Source: a bacterium 210917-DFI.7.65 (GTDB lineage: Bacteria > Bacillota > Clostridia > Oscillospirales > Oscillospiraceae). From it: a stretch of DNA of 64,000 bases. The DNA is taken from positions 62,001 to 126,000 of the forward strand of contig JAJCJJ010000007.1 of NCBI GenBank assembly GCA_020555865.1, read 5' to 3'. Within the stretch, counting starts at the first letter, position 1, and each line of letters begins with the position of its first letter. The notes below the pieces were generated by a model. That model searched no databases, was not told the DNA's origin, and saw only the letters and a program-made list of their open reading frames with translations. Both the position numbers and the translations under genes were made by a program. Shown here piece after piece: positions 8,401 to 17,719 of this stretch.

Positions 8401-8997
8401 ATCGAGGAATTCGACCGTGTGAATACCCGCTATGAATATCTGAGCGAGCAGCGCGGCGATGTGGAAAAAGCCAAAGAAGAGCTGCTGGGTGTCATCGGCG
8501 GCATTACCGCGGAGATGCAGCGCATTTTCAAGGAGCAGTTTGCTCTGATCAACGAAAGCTTTCAGCAAACGTTTCTGGAGCTGTTCGGCGGCGGCCAGGC
8601 CCGGCTGGAACTGGAAGACGAGGAAGATATCCTGAACTGCGGCATCGAGATCAAGGTGCAGCCTCCCGGCAAAACGCTGAAAACGATCTCACTGCTCTCC
8701 GGCGGCGAAAAGGCCTTCGTGGCCATTGCGTTGTATTTTGCCATTTTGCAAGTGCACCCAACGCCGTTTTGCGTAATGGACGAAATCGAAGCGGCGCTGG
8801 ATGAGAGCAATGTGGTGCGCTATGCCCGCTATATGCGCCGGATTGCCGGAAAAACGCAGTTTATCGTCATCACGCACCGCCGCGGCACCATGGAGGAAGC
8901 CGATGTGCTCTACGGCGTCACCATGCAGGAGCGGGGCATTTCCAAAGTATTGACTATCAATTTGAACGCTATGGCGAAGGAACTGAAACTGAACTGA
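5431..8997 (+). CDS. smc: Chromosome segregation SMC ATPase
   Basis: Core of the SMC-ScpAB condensin, which loads near the origin and organises and segregates the chromosome. 1188 aa, normal for bacterial SMC. N-terminal ATPase half with Walker A GPNGSGKS at 31-38; long coiled coil (about 165-500); hinge domain (about 515-640, with ALGAGMQNLVVD and DGQVMNRGGSMTGG); second coiled coil rich in A/E/R/Q (about 680-1000); C-terminal half with the ABC signature LLSGGEKA and Walker B FCVMDEIEAALDESN. Start is GTG 5431 after GAGGTGA. A long antisense frame over this gene is a codon-bias shadow. Confidence 0.98.
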   Translation: MYLKALEIQGFKSFPDKTVLNFGEDITAIVGPNGSGKSNISDAIRWVMGEQSTRTLRGSKMEDVIFGGTEKRAQVGFAQVTLVIDNTSRIFPMEENEVAVTRRYYRSGESEYYINRQAVRLRDVNELFMDTGLGHEGYSIIGQGKIDELLSVKSAERRGVFEEAAGISKFRYRKEDSERKLQRTEENLLRINDKIAELELQVEPLRDQAEKARRYLILRDELRSWEVSVWVHQLSELHAALIRLEGEYEAARRSLGAANEELEALYRYSEQFSGKLAAVEAAAEKVRAKRALLDGQISERESEIAVMRSEVGHHEADIARMRSELSEQSSRTGNLRRQMESQRARITEIDAQTVQLHGELDAMLEQARTLSGQADSIAGQAEALRAKEALCMAQAAEKRVELSALRSGMDGGEERRAAAIGERTEARAHREETARRAEESRRALAQAREACESAANVISGHTLRMEGRRQKTKAAADQVMQLTMEHNAMESRIRLLREMEKEYEGFSKAVRTVMQAAQRDVLQGVRGPVASLLHVDEAYTVAIETALGAGMQNLVVDREENAKAAISFLKQRDSGRATFLPLSAMRGEALHERVQGEAGFVGIASALVRYDKAYDGVFQNLLGRTVVVEDLDSGIAMARKFGARFRIVTLDGQVMNRGGSMTGGSVSRSAGILSRANELERLQGQLSRLRERLQAARRAQEESEREQKAAQYELEVAEGQKRQAEDAVLKLETEQQHYRILLESLAGACENLDGELEALDGRLSAQRAASEQVERDVAALENDAARWRAEAERCAGGQAQAREQAGALSEQINAAKESAARLAAERETTQHALADLEQVCRDLLCDRSEREALVNRYEAEIASLQNQVEEKMGTIAALRTDGEAQLAELEALSQKKLELEAERTAKDRESREKNDAVLQLEREVGRLEQKKATSAMEEKQILDRLWDTYELSYEDARAQSVELESLSKTNRRIGELRREISALGTPNIGAIEEFDRVNTRYEYLSEQRGDVEKAKEELLGVIGGITAEMQRIFKEQFALINESFQQTFLELFGGGQARLELEDEEDILNCGIEIKVQPPGKTLKTISLLSGGEKAFVAIALYFAILQVHPTPFCVMDEIEAALDESNVVRYARYMRRIAGKTQFIVITHRRGTMEEADVLYGVTMQERGISKVLTINLNAMAKELKLN

Positions 8998-9072
8998 GCG
9001 GCGCGTGCCAGCATTTGGCCGCAGGCATTATTTTCATGATGAAGGAAAAAGCGATCAAGAGGAGGGGCCGGC

Positions 9073-9933
9073 ATGGGCTTTTTTGACAAACTGAAAAAAG
9101 CGTTCAGCGGCAGCATCAAGCTGGACGAGGATTTTTTTGAAGCGATGGAGGAAACGCTGATCCTGGGTGATCTGGGCGTCAGTGTGGCTACAGATGCGGT
9201 GGAGCAGCTGCGCACTGCCATTAAAAAAGAGCATCTGCAGACGGAGGAGGAGGTCAAGGATGCGCTGCGCCGCATTTTGACCGAAATGCTCCGGGTGGGT
9301 GATACTGCGCTGGATCTTTCCACCCGTCCCAGCGTGGTGATGATGATCGGTGTCAACGGCGTGGGAAAAACCACCACCATCGGCAAGCTGGGCTACCGGC
9401 TGCGCAGCGAAGGAAAAAAGGTGCTTTTCTGCGCCAGCGATACGTTCCGCGCAGCGGCGGCAGATCAATTGGAAATCTGGTCGCAGCGCGCCGGTGTGGA
9501 TATCGTGCGCCAAAGTGAGGGCAGCGATCCCGGCGCCGTGCTGTTTGATGCCATGCAGGCGGCCAAAGCCCGCCATACCGATGTGGTGCTGGTGGATACC
9601 GCCGGGCGGCTGCACAATAAGCAGAACCTGATGAACGAGCTGAGCAAGCTGCGCAAGATCGTAGACCGGGAAGCGCCTGAAGCAGCTAAGGAAACGCTGC
9701 TGATTCTGGATGCTACCACGGGGCAAAATGGATTAATCCAGGCCAAACAGTTCCAGGAAACAGCGGGTCTGACGGGCATTGTGCTTACCAAGCTGGACGG
9801 CACCGCCAAAGGCGGCATTGTTGTGGCGATTGCCCGGGAGCTGCAGGTGCCGGTGAAATTCATTGGCGTGGGCGAGGGCATGGAGGATTTGCAGCCCTTT
9901 GACGCAGAGGCTTATGTGCGGGAGCTGGTGTGA
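9073..9933 (+). CDS. ftsY: Signal recognition particle receptor FtsY
   Basis: SRP-receptor GTPase that docks ribosome-SRP complexes at the membrane. 286 aa: no acidic A domain, a short N domain (1-80) and a complete G domain. P-loop GVNGVGKT at 93-100, then DTFRAAAADQL, DTAGRLHNK and TKLDGTAKGG, ending with the family GVGEGMEDLQPFD. Start ATG 9073 is preceded by GAGGAGG. Follows smc by 75 nt in the same operon, the usual Firmicutes order. Confidence 0.97.
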   Translation: MGFFDKLKKAFSGSIKLDEDFFEAMEETLILGDLGVSVATDAVEQLRTAIKKEHLQTEEEVKDALRRILTEMLRVGDTALDLSTRPSVVMMIGVNGVGKTTTIGKLGYRLRSEGKKVLFCASDTFRAAAADQLEIWSQRAGVDIVRQSEGSDPGAVLFDAMQAAKARHTDVVLVDTAGRLHNKQNLMNELSKLRKIVDREAPEAAKETLLILDATTGQNGLIQAKQFQETAGLTGIVLTKLDGTAKGGIVVAIARELQVPVKFIGVGEGMEDLQPFDAEAYVRELV

Positions 9934-9983
9934 ACTGTACCCTGCGCAAAAGGATTGGAATACGAAACAAAGGAGATTTCCAG

Positions 9984-10700
9984 ATGGAACGAATCGACCA
10001 AAGAGCCTATGATGCTCTGCGTCCGGTGAAACTGACGCCGGGGTTTGCGGAATTTGCCGAAGGCAGCGTACTCATCGAGTGCGGCCATACCAAGGTGCTG
10101 TGCTGCGCCAGCGTGGAGGAGCGTACCCCACCCCATGTGGCGGCAGGAGAGGGATGGGTCACAGCGGAATATTCCATGCTGCCCCGGGCCAACCGGGAGC
10201 GCAGCCGCCGGGATGTTTCCAAGCTCAAGCTCAGTCCCCGCAGCGCGGAGATCCAGCGCCTGGTGGGGCGCAGCCTGCGTGCGGCGGTGGATATGCAAAA
10301 ATTGGGCGAGCGCACGATTACCATTGACTGCGACGTGCTCCAGGGCGACGGCGGCACCCGTACTGCCTCAGTCACCGGCGGTTATATCGCCCTGGCGCTG
10401 GCTTGCCGGCACTTGATGGAGGAAGGCGTGCTGCTCCAGTGGCCTTTGAAGGGTTATGTGGCCGGCGTCAGCGCCGGCATCGTGGATAACTGCGCGCTGC
10501 TCGATCTGTGCTATGCCGAAGACAGCCATGCCATGGTGGATCTCAACTGCGTGATGAACGATGCAGGGGAGCTGATCGAACTGCAGGGTACCGGCGAGGG
10601 CCGCGCTTTTACGCTTTCGGAGCAGCAGGAACTGGTTCGCCTGTGCGCCAAAGGCGTGGATGAACTGATTGCAGTGCAGAAGAGGCTGTTGGAAAGCTGA
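9984..10700 (+). CDS. rph: Ribonuclease PH
   Basis: Phosphorolytic 3'-5' exoribonuclease that trims tRNA 3' ends. 238 aa, standard length. Recognised by RSRRDVSKLKLSPRSAEIQRLVGRSLR (about 72-98) and the phosphate-site region QGDGGTRTASVTGG (about 120-133). The ATG at 9984 (MERIDQRAYDALRP) has AAAGGAG upstream; the in-frame extension to 9930 overlaps the end of ftsY and lacks an RBS. Part of the smc-rsfS gene run. Confidence 0.95.
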   Translation: MERIDQRAYDALRPVKLTPGFAEFAEGSVLIECGHTKVLCCASVEERTPPHVAAGEGWVTAEYSMLPRANRERSRRDVSKLKLSPRSAEIQRLVGRSLRAAVDMQKLGERTITIDCDVLQGDGGTRTASVTGGYIALALACRHLMEEGVLLQWPLKGYVAGVSAGIVDNCALLDLCYAEDSHAMVDLNCVMNDAGELIELQGTGEGRAFTLSEQQELVRLCAKGVDELIAVQKRLLES

Positions 10701-10769
10701 AGCGTGTGGACGTTTCTGATGCCAAAAGGATGCATTGCAGAAGAAAAATAGAAAGAAAGGAAGAAAACT

Positions 10770-11381
10770 GTGAAAATCGTTTTAGCGTCTCATAATCCGG
10801 GAAAAATGAAAGAAATGAGCGCCATTCTGGCGGCTTTTGGCGTAGAGCTGGTGCTCCAGAGCGATCTGGGGATGCACATTGAAGTGGAGGAAACCGGAAC
10901 AACCTTTCGCGAAAACGCACTGCTCAAGGCCCAGGCTGTGATGAAGGCCACCCGGATGCCGGCTATTTCCGATGACTCCGGCCTGATGGTGGATGCGCTC
11001 AACGGCGCGCCGGGGGTGTATACGGCACGCTATGGCGGCGAAGGGCTCAGCGATACCGAGCGCTATCGGCTGCTGCTCTCTGCCTTGACCGGGCAGACCA
11101 ACCGCGCAGCCCATTTTTACAGCTGTATCGCTTGTGTGTTCCCCACCGGCGAAGTGCTGACGGCCCAGGGCGTATGCGACGGAACCATTGCCTTTGCCCC
11201 TATGGGGGAAGATGGGTTCGGCTATGATCCTATCTTTTTTGTGCCGAAGCTGCGAAAGACGTTCGCCCAGATGACGGCGGAGGAAAAGAACAGCATTTCT
11301 CACCGCGCCAAGGCCTTGTCGGCCTTCCGCAGTGAATTCGAAAAATATTGCAGGGAGAAAAATATTCATGTTGACAAGTAA
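10770..11381 (+). CDS. rdgB: XTP/dITP diphosphatase (RdgB/HAM1)
   Basis: House-cleaning hydrolase removing non-canonical purine nucleotides. 203 aa. Motifs: N-terminal KIVLASHNPGKMKEM (2-16), TFRENALLKAQAV, the acidic catalytic DDSGLMVDALNGAPGVYTARYGG, and GFGYDPIFFVP with AQMTAEEKNSISHRAKAL near the end. Starts with GTG 10770 after AAAGGAAG. Its end overlaps the yhbY start by 14 nt, indicating coupling. The rph-rdgB pairing is common in Firmicutes. Confidence 0.95.
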   Translation: MKIVLASHNPGKMKEMSAILAAFGVELVLQSDLGMHIEVEETGTTFRENALLKAQAVMKATRMPAISDDSGLMVDALNGAPGVYTARYGGEGLSDTERYRLLLSALTGQTNRAAHFYSCIACVFPTGEVLTAQGVCDGTIAFAPMGEDGFGYDPIFFVPKLRKTFAQMTAEEKNSISHRAKALSAFRSEFEKYCREKNIHVDK

Positions 11382-11679
11382 ACAAAGAGCATATCTGCGC
11401 GGTTTGGCCAATACGCTGGAGCCGGTGCTTCAGGTTGGCAAGGATGGCGTGGGCGAAAATCTGATTGCCCAGGCCGACGGCGTTTTGGAAAAACGGGAGT
11501 TGATTAAAGGCAATGTGCTGGAAAACAGCCCACTGAGCGCGCGGGAAGCGGCTCAGGCCATTGCCGGGGCGACCCACGGCGAAGTGGTACAGGTGATCGG
11601 AAATCGGTTCGTGTTGTTCCGCGTGCAGCAGGACAAGACCAAGCGCAAGATCGAACTGCCCCGGTCGAAGAAGAAATAA
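11368..11679 (+). CDS. yhbY: YhbY-family RNA-binding protein (CRM domain)
   Basis: Small CRM-domain protein that associates with pre-50S ribosomal particles. 103 aa: LTSKQRAYLRGLANTLEPVL (2-21), VGKDGVGENLI (23-33, GxxG loop variant), KRELIKGNVL, and the terminal strand VVQVIGNRFVLFR. ATG 11368 sits after CAGGGAG, inside the end of rdgB; the open frame from 11332 gives an extension not found in the family. Between rdgB and the nadD fusion, a setting that fits a ribosome-assembly role. Confidence 0.9.
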   Translation: MLTSKQRAYLRGLANTLEPVLQVGKDGVGENLIAQADGVLEKRELIKGNVLENSPLSAREAAQAIAGATHGEVVQVIGNRFVLFRVQQDKTKRKIELPRSKKK

Positions 11680-11701
11680 GCAGGAAAAGGAAGGCGACGT
11701 C

Positions 11702-12883
11702 ATGCGAATCGGTATCTATGGCGGCACATTTAATCCGCCGCATATTGGCCATGTTCATGCGGCGGAGGAAGCGGGGCGCGTGCTGGGGCTGGATCAACTC
11801 TTGATCGTTCCGGACAATGTGCCGCCTCATAAAACTTTACCGGAGGGTTCGCCCGACAATGCGCAGCGCCTGGAAATGGCGCGTTTGGCCTTCGGCGCAG
11901 TGCCCTGTGCAGAGGTGTCCGACCTGGAGCTGCGCAGGGAGGGGAAGAGTTACAGCGTGGATACGGTTCGCGCAGTGCATGCGCAATACCCTGACGCGGA
12001 GTTGTGGCTGCTGATGGGCAGCGATATGCTGAACATCCTGCACCTGTGGCACGAGCCGGAGACGCTGATGCGTCTGGCGAATATCGGGACGTTTGCTCGG
12101 GACAGTGCTGGGGAACAGGAGATATTTGCGCGTATGCTCCCGCTGCTGGAACACAATTTCCATGCGACGATACGCCGGATTCCCATGGAAGCGAAAAAAG
12201 CCGCGTCCAGTGAGATCCGTGCCCAGCTGGCACGGGGTGGAGGGGCAGAGCTGCTGAGCCCGCCGGTGTGGGGGTACATTCAGCGGGAACACCTTTACGG
12301 AACGAAGGCCGATCTCCGGCATCTTCCGCTGGGTGCGCTGCGGAGCGTGGCGCTGTCTTATCTCAAATGCACGCGCATGGCTCATGTGCTGGGTACGGAG
12401 CAGGAAGCGGTTCGTTTGGCCCGGCGCTGTGGCATCGATGAAACGGAAGCCCGCACGGCGGCTCTGCTGCACGACTGCACCAAAAAGTGCAGCCGGGAAG
12501 AACAACTGGCACTGTGTGAGCGCTATGGCCTTACCGCAGACAAAGTGGAGTGCAGCCAGGATCAGTTGTTGCATGCCAAAACCGGCGCTGCTCTGGCACG
12601 GGATGTATTTGGCGTCAGCGATGCGGTGTACGGGGCGATTCGCTGGCATACCACCGGGAAAGCGGATATGACGCCCCTGGAGAAGGTGATTTATGTGGCG
12701 GACTGCATTGAACCCAGCCGGAAGTATCCTGGTGTGGAGACACTGCGGCGGGCCACAGAAGAAAGCCTGGACAAGGGGTTGGAGTTGTGTTTGCAGCGCA
12801 CAGTGGAGCGCATGGAGAAACTGGGCAGTCCTGTGCATGAGAGGACGTTGGAAGCCCTGCACTTTCTGAAAGGACAAAGATAG
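11702..12883 (+). CDS. nadD: NadD-YqeK fusion: nicotinate-nucleotide adenylyltransferase plus HD phosphohydrolase
   Basis: Two enzymes in one 393-aa chain. Residues 1-200: nicotinate mononucleotide adenylyltransferase of NAD synthesis, with GGTFNPPHIGH (7-17) and the SSEIRAQL stretch (ISSTxIR-like, about 163-170). Residues about 208-393: YqeK-type HD domain, a symmetric Ap4A hydrolase family, with HVLGTEQEAVRLA, the metal-binding AALLHDCTKK, and the later VFGVSDAVYGAIRWHT and VIYVADCIEPSRKYPGVE signatures. In most Firmicutes these are two adjacent genes; here they share one frame with no stop. ATG 11702 follows GGAAGG. Next gene starts 2 nt after the stop. Confidence 0.95.
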   Translation: MRIGIYGGTFNPPHIGHVHAAEEAGRVLGLDQLLIVPDNVPPHKTLPEGSPDNAQRLEMARLAFGAVPCAEVSDLELRREGKSYSVDTVRAVHAQYPDAELWLLMGSDMLNILHLWHEPETLMRLANIGTFARDSAGEQEIFARMLPLLEHNFHATIRRIPMEAKKAASSEIRAQLARGGGAELLSPPVWGYIQREHLYGTKADLRHLPLGALRSVALSYLKCTRMAHVLGTEQEAVRLARRCGIDETEARTAALLHDCTKKCSREEQLALCERYGLTADKVECSQDQLLHAKTGAALARDVFGVSDAVYGAIRWHTTGKADMTPLEKVIYVADCIEPSRKYPGVETLRRATEESLDKGLELCLQRTVERMEKLGSPVHERTLEALHFLKGQR

Positions 12884-12885
12884 AT

Positions 12886-14580
12886 ATGGCATTTGGCAAG
12901 AAAGAAGCCGGCGCCCGCGCGGCGGCGGCGAGCGGCGAGAAACGGGCGAAACGAGCCAAAAAGCCTCTTTCGCCGAAAGAGAAAAAGCGGCGAATTCTGC
13001 TGGTCGTTTTGGCGCTGGCCGCGGCCGTGTTGTGTGCAACGGCGGCTGCAGTAGCCTTTTTCCAGCGGCCTGAACTGCCGGATCCGGTCACAAAAGAAGA
13101 GGAATTCGGTGAATTGACCGGCCCGAAGCTGTCCGGCGACCGGAAAGAGGACTTTTTTACCTTTCTGGTGATCGGCCGCGACACCGGCGGCGGCGGCAAC
13201 ACAGATACCGTGCTCCTGGCAGCCTATGATGTGAAAAATCAGGAAATGAATGTCATGAGTATCCCCCGCGACACCATGGTGAACGTCAACTGGGATGTGA
13301 AGAAGATCAACTCCGTATACAACTTTAATGGCGGCGGTGATGACGGTATTAAGGCGCTGTACAAAGAAGTGAGCGAGCTGGTGGGCTTTGTGCCTGATTA
13401 CAGCGTGGTTGTGGAATGGGAGGCCGTGGGCGAGCTGGTGGACGCCATCGGCGGCGTATGGTATGACGTGCCCCGCAACATGGATTATGAGGATCCTTCT
13501 CAGGATTTGTCCATCCATGTGCAGAAAGGCTACCAAAAGCTCAACGGTGAGCAGGCTATGGGTGTGGTGCGCTTCCGCGAAGGGAAAAACGGCTATGCCA
13601 ACGGAGATCTGGGCCGGATTGAAACCCAGCAGGGTTTCCTGAAAGCGTTGATCGAGCAGTGTCTCCAAATTGATAAAATGACAAAGGTCTTTGAATATGC
13701 CCGCATTTTTACAGAGCAGGTGACTACGGACCTGACGATCAATAATCTGGCTTGGTTCGGCCAGCAGGCGATTTTCGGCGGATTGACCAGCGAAAACGTT
13801 AACTTCATTACGATGCCCTGCGCGACGAAAAGCGTATGGAGCCGAAGCTATCATGCCAATTTGAGCTATGTGGTGCCCAATGTGGACGAGCTGGTGCAGG
13901 TGGTCAATGAAAGCTTTAACCCATATCTGGATGAACTGACCTCCTCGGAACTTGATATTATGTACGTCAATTCCGACGGCACTATCGGCTGCACCTCTGG
14001 CCGGCTGCAGGACAGCAAGGCCAACGCTTCCGTCGGCAGCCGGCCTAGCAACAATCACACGCAGACAGTGGATCCTGACACTACCACGCCGGTGGAGCCA
14101 GATGTACCCGTGGAGCCAGAAACGCCGGATGAGAATACCGGTACCGGGGAAGGCGGCGGCGACAACAGTGGCAACGCCGGCACCGGAGAAGGCGGCAGCG
14201 GCGATAACGGCGGCAACACCGGCACTGGAGAAGGCGGTAGCGGCGACAACAGCGGCAACACCGGCACCGGAGAAGGCGGCAGCGGCGACAACAGCGGCAA
14301 CACCGGTACCGGAGAAGGCGGCAGCGGCGACAACGGCGGCAATACCGGCACCGGAGAAGGCGGCAGCGGCGACAACAGCGGCAATACCGGCACCGGAGAA
14401 GGCGGCAGCGGCGACAACAGCGGCAATACCGGCACCGGGGAAAGCGGCAGTGGCGACAACAGCGGCAGCACCGGTTCCGGGGAAGGCGGTAGCAGCGATA
14501 ACAGTGGTAATACCGACACTGGAGGGAGCGACGGTACAGGCAATCCCTTGCCGCCGGAAGGAAGCAATGCAGCTGCATGA
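12886..14580 (+). CDS. LytR-CpsA-Psr (LCP) cell-wall glycopolymer transferase with Gly/Ser repeat tail
   Basis: LCP enzymes attach teichoic acids or other polymers to peptidoglycan outside the membrane. 564 aa. Basic cytoplasmic N-terminus (1-40), one membrane helix (about 42-62), LCP domain (about 85-275) with [36 protein letters not shown] and the [15 protein letters not shown] stretch with its conserved Arg residues. After about residue 385 the chain becomes Pro/Glu- then Gly/Asp/Asn-rich: nine 13-14-residue repeats. Such tails probably span or sit in the wall. Follows nadD-yqeK by 2 nt, an arrangement seen in related Clostridia. Confidence 0.93.
   Translation: MAFGKKEAGARAAAASGEKRAKRAKKPLSPKEKKRRILLVVLALAAAVLCATAAAVAFFQRPELPDPVTKEEEFGELTGPKLSGDRKEDFFTFLVIGRDTGGGGNTDTVLLAAYDVKNQEMNVMSIPRDTMVNVNWDVKKINSVYNFNGGGDDGIKALYKEVSELVGFVPDYSVVVEWEAVGELVDAIGGVWYDVPRNMDYEDPSQDLSIHVQKGYQKLNGEQAMGVVRFREGKNGYANGDLGRIETQQGFLKALIEQCLQIDKMTKVFEYARIFTEQVTTDLTINNLAWFGQQAIFGGLTSENVNFITMPCATKSVWSRSYHANLSYVVPNVDELVQVVNESFNPYLDELTSSELDIMYVNSDGTIGCTSGRLQDSKANASVGSRPSNNHTQTVDPDTTTPVEPDVPVEPETPDENTGTGEGGGDNSGNAGTGEGGSGDNGGNTGTGEGGSGDNSGNTGTGEGGSGDNSGNTGTGEGGSGDNGGNTGTGEGGSGDNSGNTGTGEGGSGDNSGNTGTGESGSGDNSGSTGSGEGGSSDNSGNTDTGGSDGTGNPLPPEGSNAAA
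14140..14514 (+). repeat. Nine tandem 39-42-bp repeats in the LCP gene
   Basis: Encodes [14 protein letters not shown] units (first unit 13 aa, then eight of 14). Codon 11 alternates AGC/GGC (Ser/Gly) between copies and the last two units drift. In-frame unit length means copy-number change would keep the frame. Confidence 0.95.
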
Positions 14581-14622
14581 ACTGCGGCATGACAATAACA
14601 TATAAATTGAGAGGAGAATGGT

Positions 14623-14982
14623 ATGACACCTTATGAATTGGCTCAAGTTGCGGTCAAAGCGCTGGACGCGCGCCGCGCAAAAGAAATCCGCATGCTGAAA
14701 ACCACCGATGTGACGACGCTGGCGGACTATTTCGTCATCTGTTCCGGTACATCCAACACCCAAATCAAGGCCTTGACGGAATCGGTGGAGGAAGCGATGA
14801 AAAATGCCGGGGAGATGCCCGACCACATTGAGGGACACCGCGAAGGTACCTGGGTGCTCAGCGATTATGGCTGTGTGGTCGTTCACATCTTTTCGCCCGA
14901 AGCGCGGGAGTTTTACGACCTGGAACGTTTGTGGAGCGACGCGGAAGAGATCGATATTTCCGGTATTGTGACACAGGACTGA
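14623..14982 (+). CDS. rsfS: Ribosomal silencing factor RsfS
   Basis: Binds L14 on the 50S subunit and blocks subunit joining in starvation. 119 aa, normal length. Family signatures: [31 protein letters not shown] (about 12-42), [21 protein letters not shown] (about 69-89) and [18 protein letters not shown] 14623 follows AGAGGAG. Last gene of the smc run, ending at a terminator. Confidence 0.95.
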   Translation: MTPYELAQVAVKALDARRAKEIRMLKTTDVTTLADYFVICSGTSNTQIKALTESVEEAMKNAGEMPDHIEGHREGTWVLSDYGCVVVHIFSPEAREFYDLERLWSDAEEIDISGIVTQD

Positions 14983-14992
14983 AGCAATTGAT

Positions 14993-15030
14993 AAAGGGCG
15001 GGAGCGTTTGGTACGCTTCCGCCCTTTTTG
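14993..15030 (+). terminator. Terminator after rsfS
   Basis: Stem AAAGGGCGGGAGCG / CGCTTCCGCCCTTT followed by TTTTTG, 10 nt after the rsfS stop. Confidence 0.88.
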
Positions 15031-15080
15031 CAAAGGTGCGCTTGAAAGCGGGATAAAAACAGAAAAGAGACGCAAAAGCC

Positions 15081-15109
15081 TTGCAAATCATACCTGTTCC
15101 CGGTATAAT
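15081..15109 (+). promoter_or_regulatory. Promoter of leuS
   Basis: TTGCAA (15081-15086), 17-bp spacer, TATAAT (15104-15109). The leader is only about 65 nt, too short for a T-box. Confidence 0.75.
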
Positions 15110-15180
15110 AAAAAAGCTGTTTGAAATTTTCTGCTTTCATGGGAAAGCGGATACCATAAAAACGGAAAGTGTGATCAATT

Positions 15181-17595
15181 TTGAAGTACGAGTTTACCAA
15201 CATCGAAAAAAAGTGGCAGAAAAAGTGGCTGGAAGAAAAAACTTACGCCGCATCGAACCACAGCGATAAGCCGAAGTTTTATGCGCTGGTGGAATTCCCC
15301 TATCCGTCGGGACAGGGCCTGCATGTGGGCCATGCCCGGCCGTATACCGCCATGGATGTGGTGGCCCGCAAGAAGCGGATGGATGGTTACAATGTTTTGT
15401 TCCCCATCGGCTACGATGCGTTCGGTCTGCCTACGGAGAATTATGCGATCAAAAACCACATCCATCCGGCCAAAGTGACCCACGACAATATTGAGAACTT
15501 TTCCAAGCAGCTGCACATGCTGGGCTATTCCTTCGATTGGGACCGTGTGGTGAACACCACCGACCCCGGCTACTACAAATGGACCCAGTGGATTTTCCTG
15601 CAGCTTTACAAGCACGGCCTGGCCTATAAAGCTACCATGCCCGTCAACTGGTGCACCAGCTGTAAATGCGTTCTGGCCAACGAAGAAGTGGTGGAAGGTG
15701 TGTGTGAGCGCTGCGGCAGCCCGGTCATCCGCAAGGAGAAGTCCCAGTGGATGCTGCGCATTACCAAATATGCCGACCGTCTGATCGACGATCTGGACGA
15801 TCTGGATTTCATCAATCGTGTGAAGATCCAGCAGCGCAACTGGATCGGCCGCAGCGAAGGGACCGAGGTGGATTTCACAGCCACCAACGGCGATAAGCTC
15901 ACCGTGTACACAACCCGCTGCGATACTCTCTTCGGCGTGACCTATATGGTCATGTCTCCGGAGCATGAGTATTTGAAAGCGTGGAAGGATCAGATCGAAA
16001 ACTGGGATGAGGTGGAGGCTTATCAGGCTGAAGCCGCCCGCAAGAGCGATTTTGAGCGCAGTGAACTGAGCAAGGACAAAACCGGTGTGCGCCTCAAGGG
16101 GATCGAAGCGGTGCATCCCGTTACCGGAGCGCATATCCCGCTCTTTATTTCGGACTATGTGCTCATGGGCTATGGCACTGGCATCGTGATGGGCGTGCCT
16201 GGCCACGACCAGCGCGACTGGGAATTTGCCACCAAGTTCGGCCTGCCGATTGTCGAGGTTGTCCAAGGCGGCGATGTGATGAAGGAAGCCTTCGTCCTGA
16301 AAGACGATACCGGTATCATGGTCAACTCTGATTTTCTCAACGGCATGACGGTGAAAGAAGCGATCCCCGCCATGAAAAAGTGGGTCACGGAACAGGGAAT
16401 CGGCCATCCGAAAACGAATTTCAAACTGCGTGACTGGGTATTCTCCCGTCAGCGCTACTGGGGTGAGCCGATCCCCATGATCTGGTGCGACAAGTGCGGC
16501 TGGCAGTGCGTGCCCGAAGACCAGCTTCCGCTGGTGCTGCCGGATGTGGAGAGTTACGAACCCACTGACGACGGTGAAAGTCCCCTTTCCAAAATGACCG
16601 ACTGGGTCAATACCACCTGCCCCTGCTGCGGCGGAAAAGCCCGGCGTGAAACCGATACCATGCCGCAGTGGGCGGGATCCAGTTGGTATTTCCTGCGGTA
16701 TATGGATCCCCACAACGATCAGGCGCTGGCTTCCAAGGAAGCGCTGCAGTACTGGTCTCCCGTGGATTGGTACAACGGCGGCATGGAACACACCACGCTC
16801 CATCTGCTTTATTCCCGTTTCTGGCACAAATTCCTCTATGATCTCGGTGTGGTACCGACCAAAGAACCGTATCACAAACGCACCAGCCACGGCATGATCC
16901 TGGGCGAGGGCGGCGAAAAAATGTCCAAATCCCGCGGCAATGTGGTCAACCCCAACGATGTGGTGGCACAGTATGGCGCCGATACCATGCGCATGTATAT
17001 CATGTTCATCGGTGACTTTGAAAAGGCCGCTGCCTGGAGCGACAATGCGGTGAAGGGCTGCAAGCGGTTCCTCGACCGTGTATGGAATCTGCATGAGGGC
17101 GATGTGGCCGAGGGCGAAACCTACAGCGCGAAAAATGAATCGGCGATCCACAAGGCCATCAAAAAGGTGTCCGACGATATCGAGGCGATGAAGTTTAACA
17201 CTGCTATCGCTGCTCTGATGGCGCTGGTCAATGATTTTTATGCCAACGGCGTCAACAAGGCTGATCTGAAAGCCCTGCTGCTGATGCTCTCGCCCTTTGC
17301 GCCTCATATTGTGGAAGAGATGTGGGAGAATCTCGGTTTTGCAAACGCCGGTATGGCCTGTGCCCAGAGTTGGCCCGCCTACGACGAGAGCAAGACCATG
17401 GATGCGGAAGTCACCATTGCCGTGCAGGTATGCGGCAAAATGAAGGGAACGATCCAAGTGCCTATGGACAGCGAAGAGGAAACGGTTGCTGTTGCCGCTC
17501 AGGCCGACGCCAAAGTGGCCAGAGCCATTGAGGGCAAAAACCTGGTCAAGGTGATCTATGTAAAGAACCGGTTGATCAACTTGATTGCAAAGTAA
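15181..17595 (+). CDS. leuS: Leucyl-tRNA synthetase
   Basis: Charges tRNA-Leu. 804 aa, usual bacterial length. HIGH motif is HVGH at 48-51 within [18 protein letters not shown]; a zinc-finger-like [21 protein letters not shown] lies at about 158-180; the CP1 editing domain is about 220-410; KMSKS is at 580-584 within [14 protein letters not shown]; the anticodon-binding and C-terminal domains end [14 protein letters not shown]. Translation starts at TTG 15181; no upstream ATG is in frame, and the N-terminus fits the family ([14 protein letters not shown]). The RBS is weak (GGAAAG). Confidence 0.97.
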   Translation: MKYEFTNIEKKWQKKWLEEKTYAASNHSDKPKFYALVEFPYPSGQGLHVGHARPYTAMDVVARKKRMDGYNVLFPIGYDAFGLPTENYAIKNHIHPAKVTHDNIENFSKQLHMLGYSFDWDRVVNTTDPGYYKWTQWIFLQLYKHGLAYKATMPVNWCTSCKCVLANEEVVEGVCERCGSPVIRKEKSQWMLRITKYADRLIDDLDDLDFINRVKIQQRNWIGRSEGTEVDFTATNGDKLTVYTTRCDTLFGVTYMVMSPEHEYLKAWKDQIENWDEVEAYQAEAARKSDFERSELSKDKTGVRLKGIEAVHPVTGAHIPLFISDYVLMGYGTGIVMGVPGHDQRDWEFATKFGLPIVEVVQGGDVMKEAFVLKDDTGIMVNSDFLNGMTVKEAIPAMKKWVTEQGIGHPKTNFKLRDWVFSRQRYWGEPIPMIWCDKCGWQCVPEDQLPLVLPDVESYEPTDDGESPLSKMTDWVNTTCPCCGGKARRETDTMPQWAGSSWYFLRYMDPHNDQALASKEALQYWSPVDWYNGGMEHTTLHLLYSRFWHKFLYDLGVVPTKEPYHKRTSHGMILGEGGEKMSKSRGNVVNPNDVVAQYGADTMRMYIMFIGDFEKAAAWSDNAVKGCKRFLDRVWNLHEGDVAEGETYSAKNESAIHKAIKKVSDDIEAMKFNTAIAALMALVNDFYANGVNKADLKALLLMLSPFAPHIVEEMWENLGFANAGMACAQSWPAYDESKTMDAEVTIAVQVCGKMKGTIQVPMDSEEETVAVAAQADAKVARAIEGKNLVKVIYVKNRLINLIAK

Positions 17596-17620
17596 ATTAC
17601 ACTGAAATTTTGCAAATTAC

Positions 17621-17649
17621 TTGACAAAAATATAAGGTACTTGTATAAT
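17621..17649 (+). promoter_or_regulatory. Strong promoter of rpsU
   Basis: Near-consensus TTGACA (17621-17626), 17-bp spacer, TATAAT (17644-17649). The leader that follows holds two small dyads (GCCAT..ATGGC and GTGCC..GGCAC). Confidence 0.88.
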
Positions 17650-17719
17650 ACTACTGTTAAAGCCATACGAATGGCCCTTAAGTGCCGTATTGGGCGGCAC
17701 CTTGGAGGGAGGGAAAACA

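Noticed and set aside
5407..8568. 1053-codon open frame antisense to smc
   Set aside because: Shadow of codon bias in a GC-rich gene; low-complexity H/Q/L/F-rich product, no RBS or family.
14140..14514. CRISPR-like spacing of repeats
   Set aside because: Units are directly adjacent, in frame and without unique spacers.
14055..14629. Repetitive Pro- or Cys/Arg-rich frames on the minus strand
   Set aside because: Antisense of the LCP repeats.
15110..15180. T-box leader for leuS
   Set aside because: Only about 65 nt of leader, no T-box sequence or terminator.
15175..17457. 760-codon open frame antisense to leuS
   Set aside because: leuS has all motifs; the antisense product has no domains.
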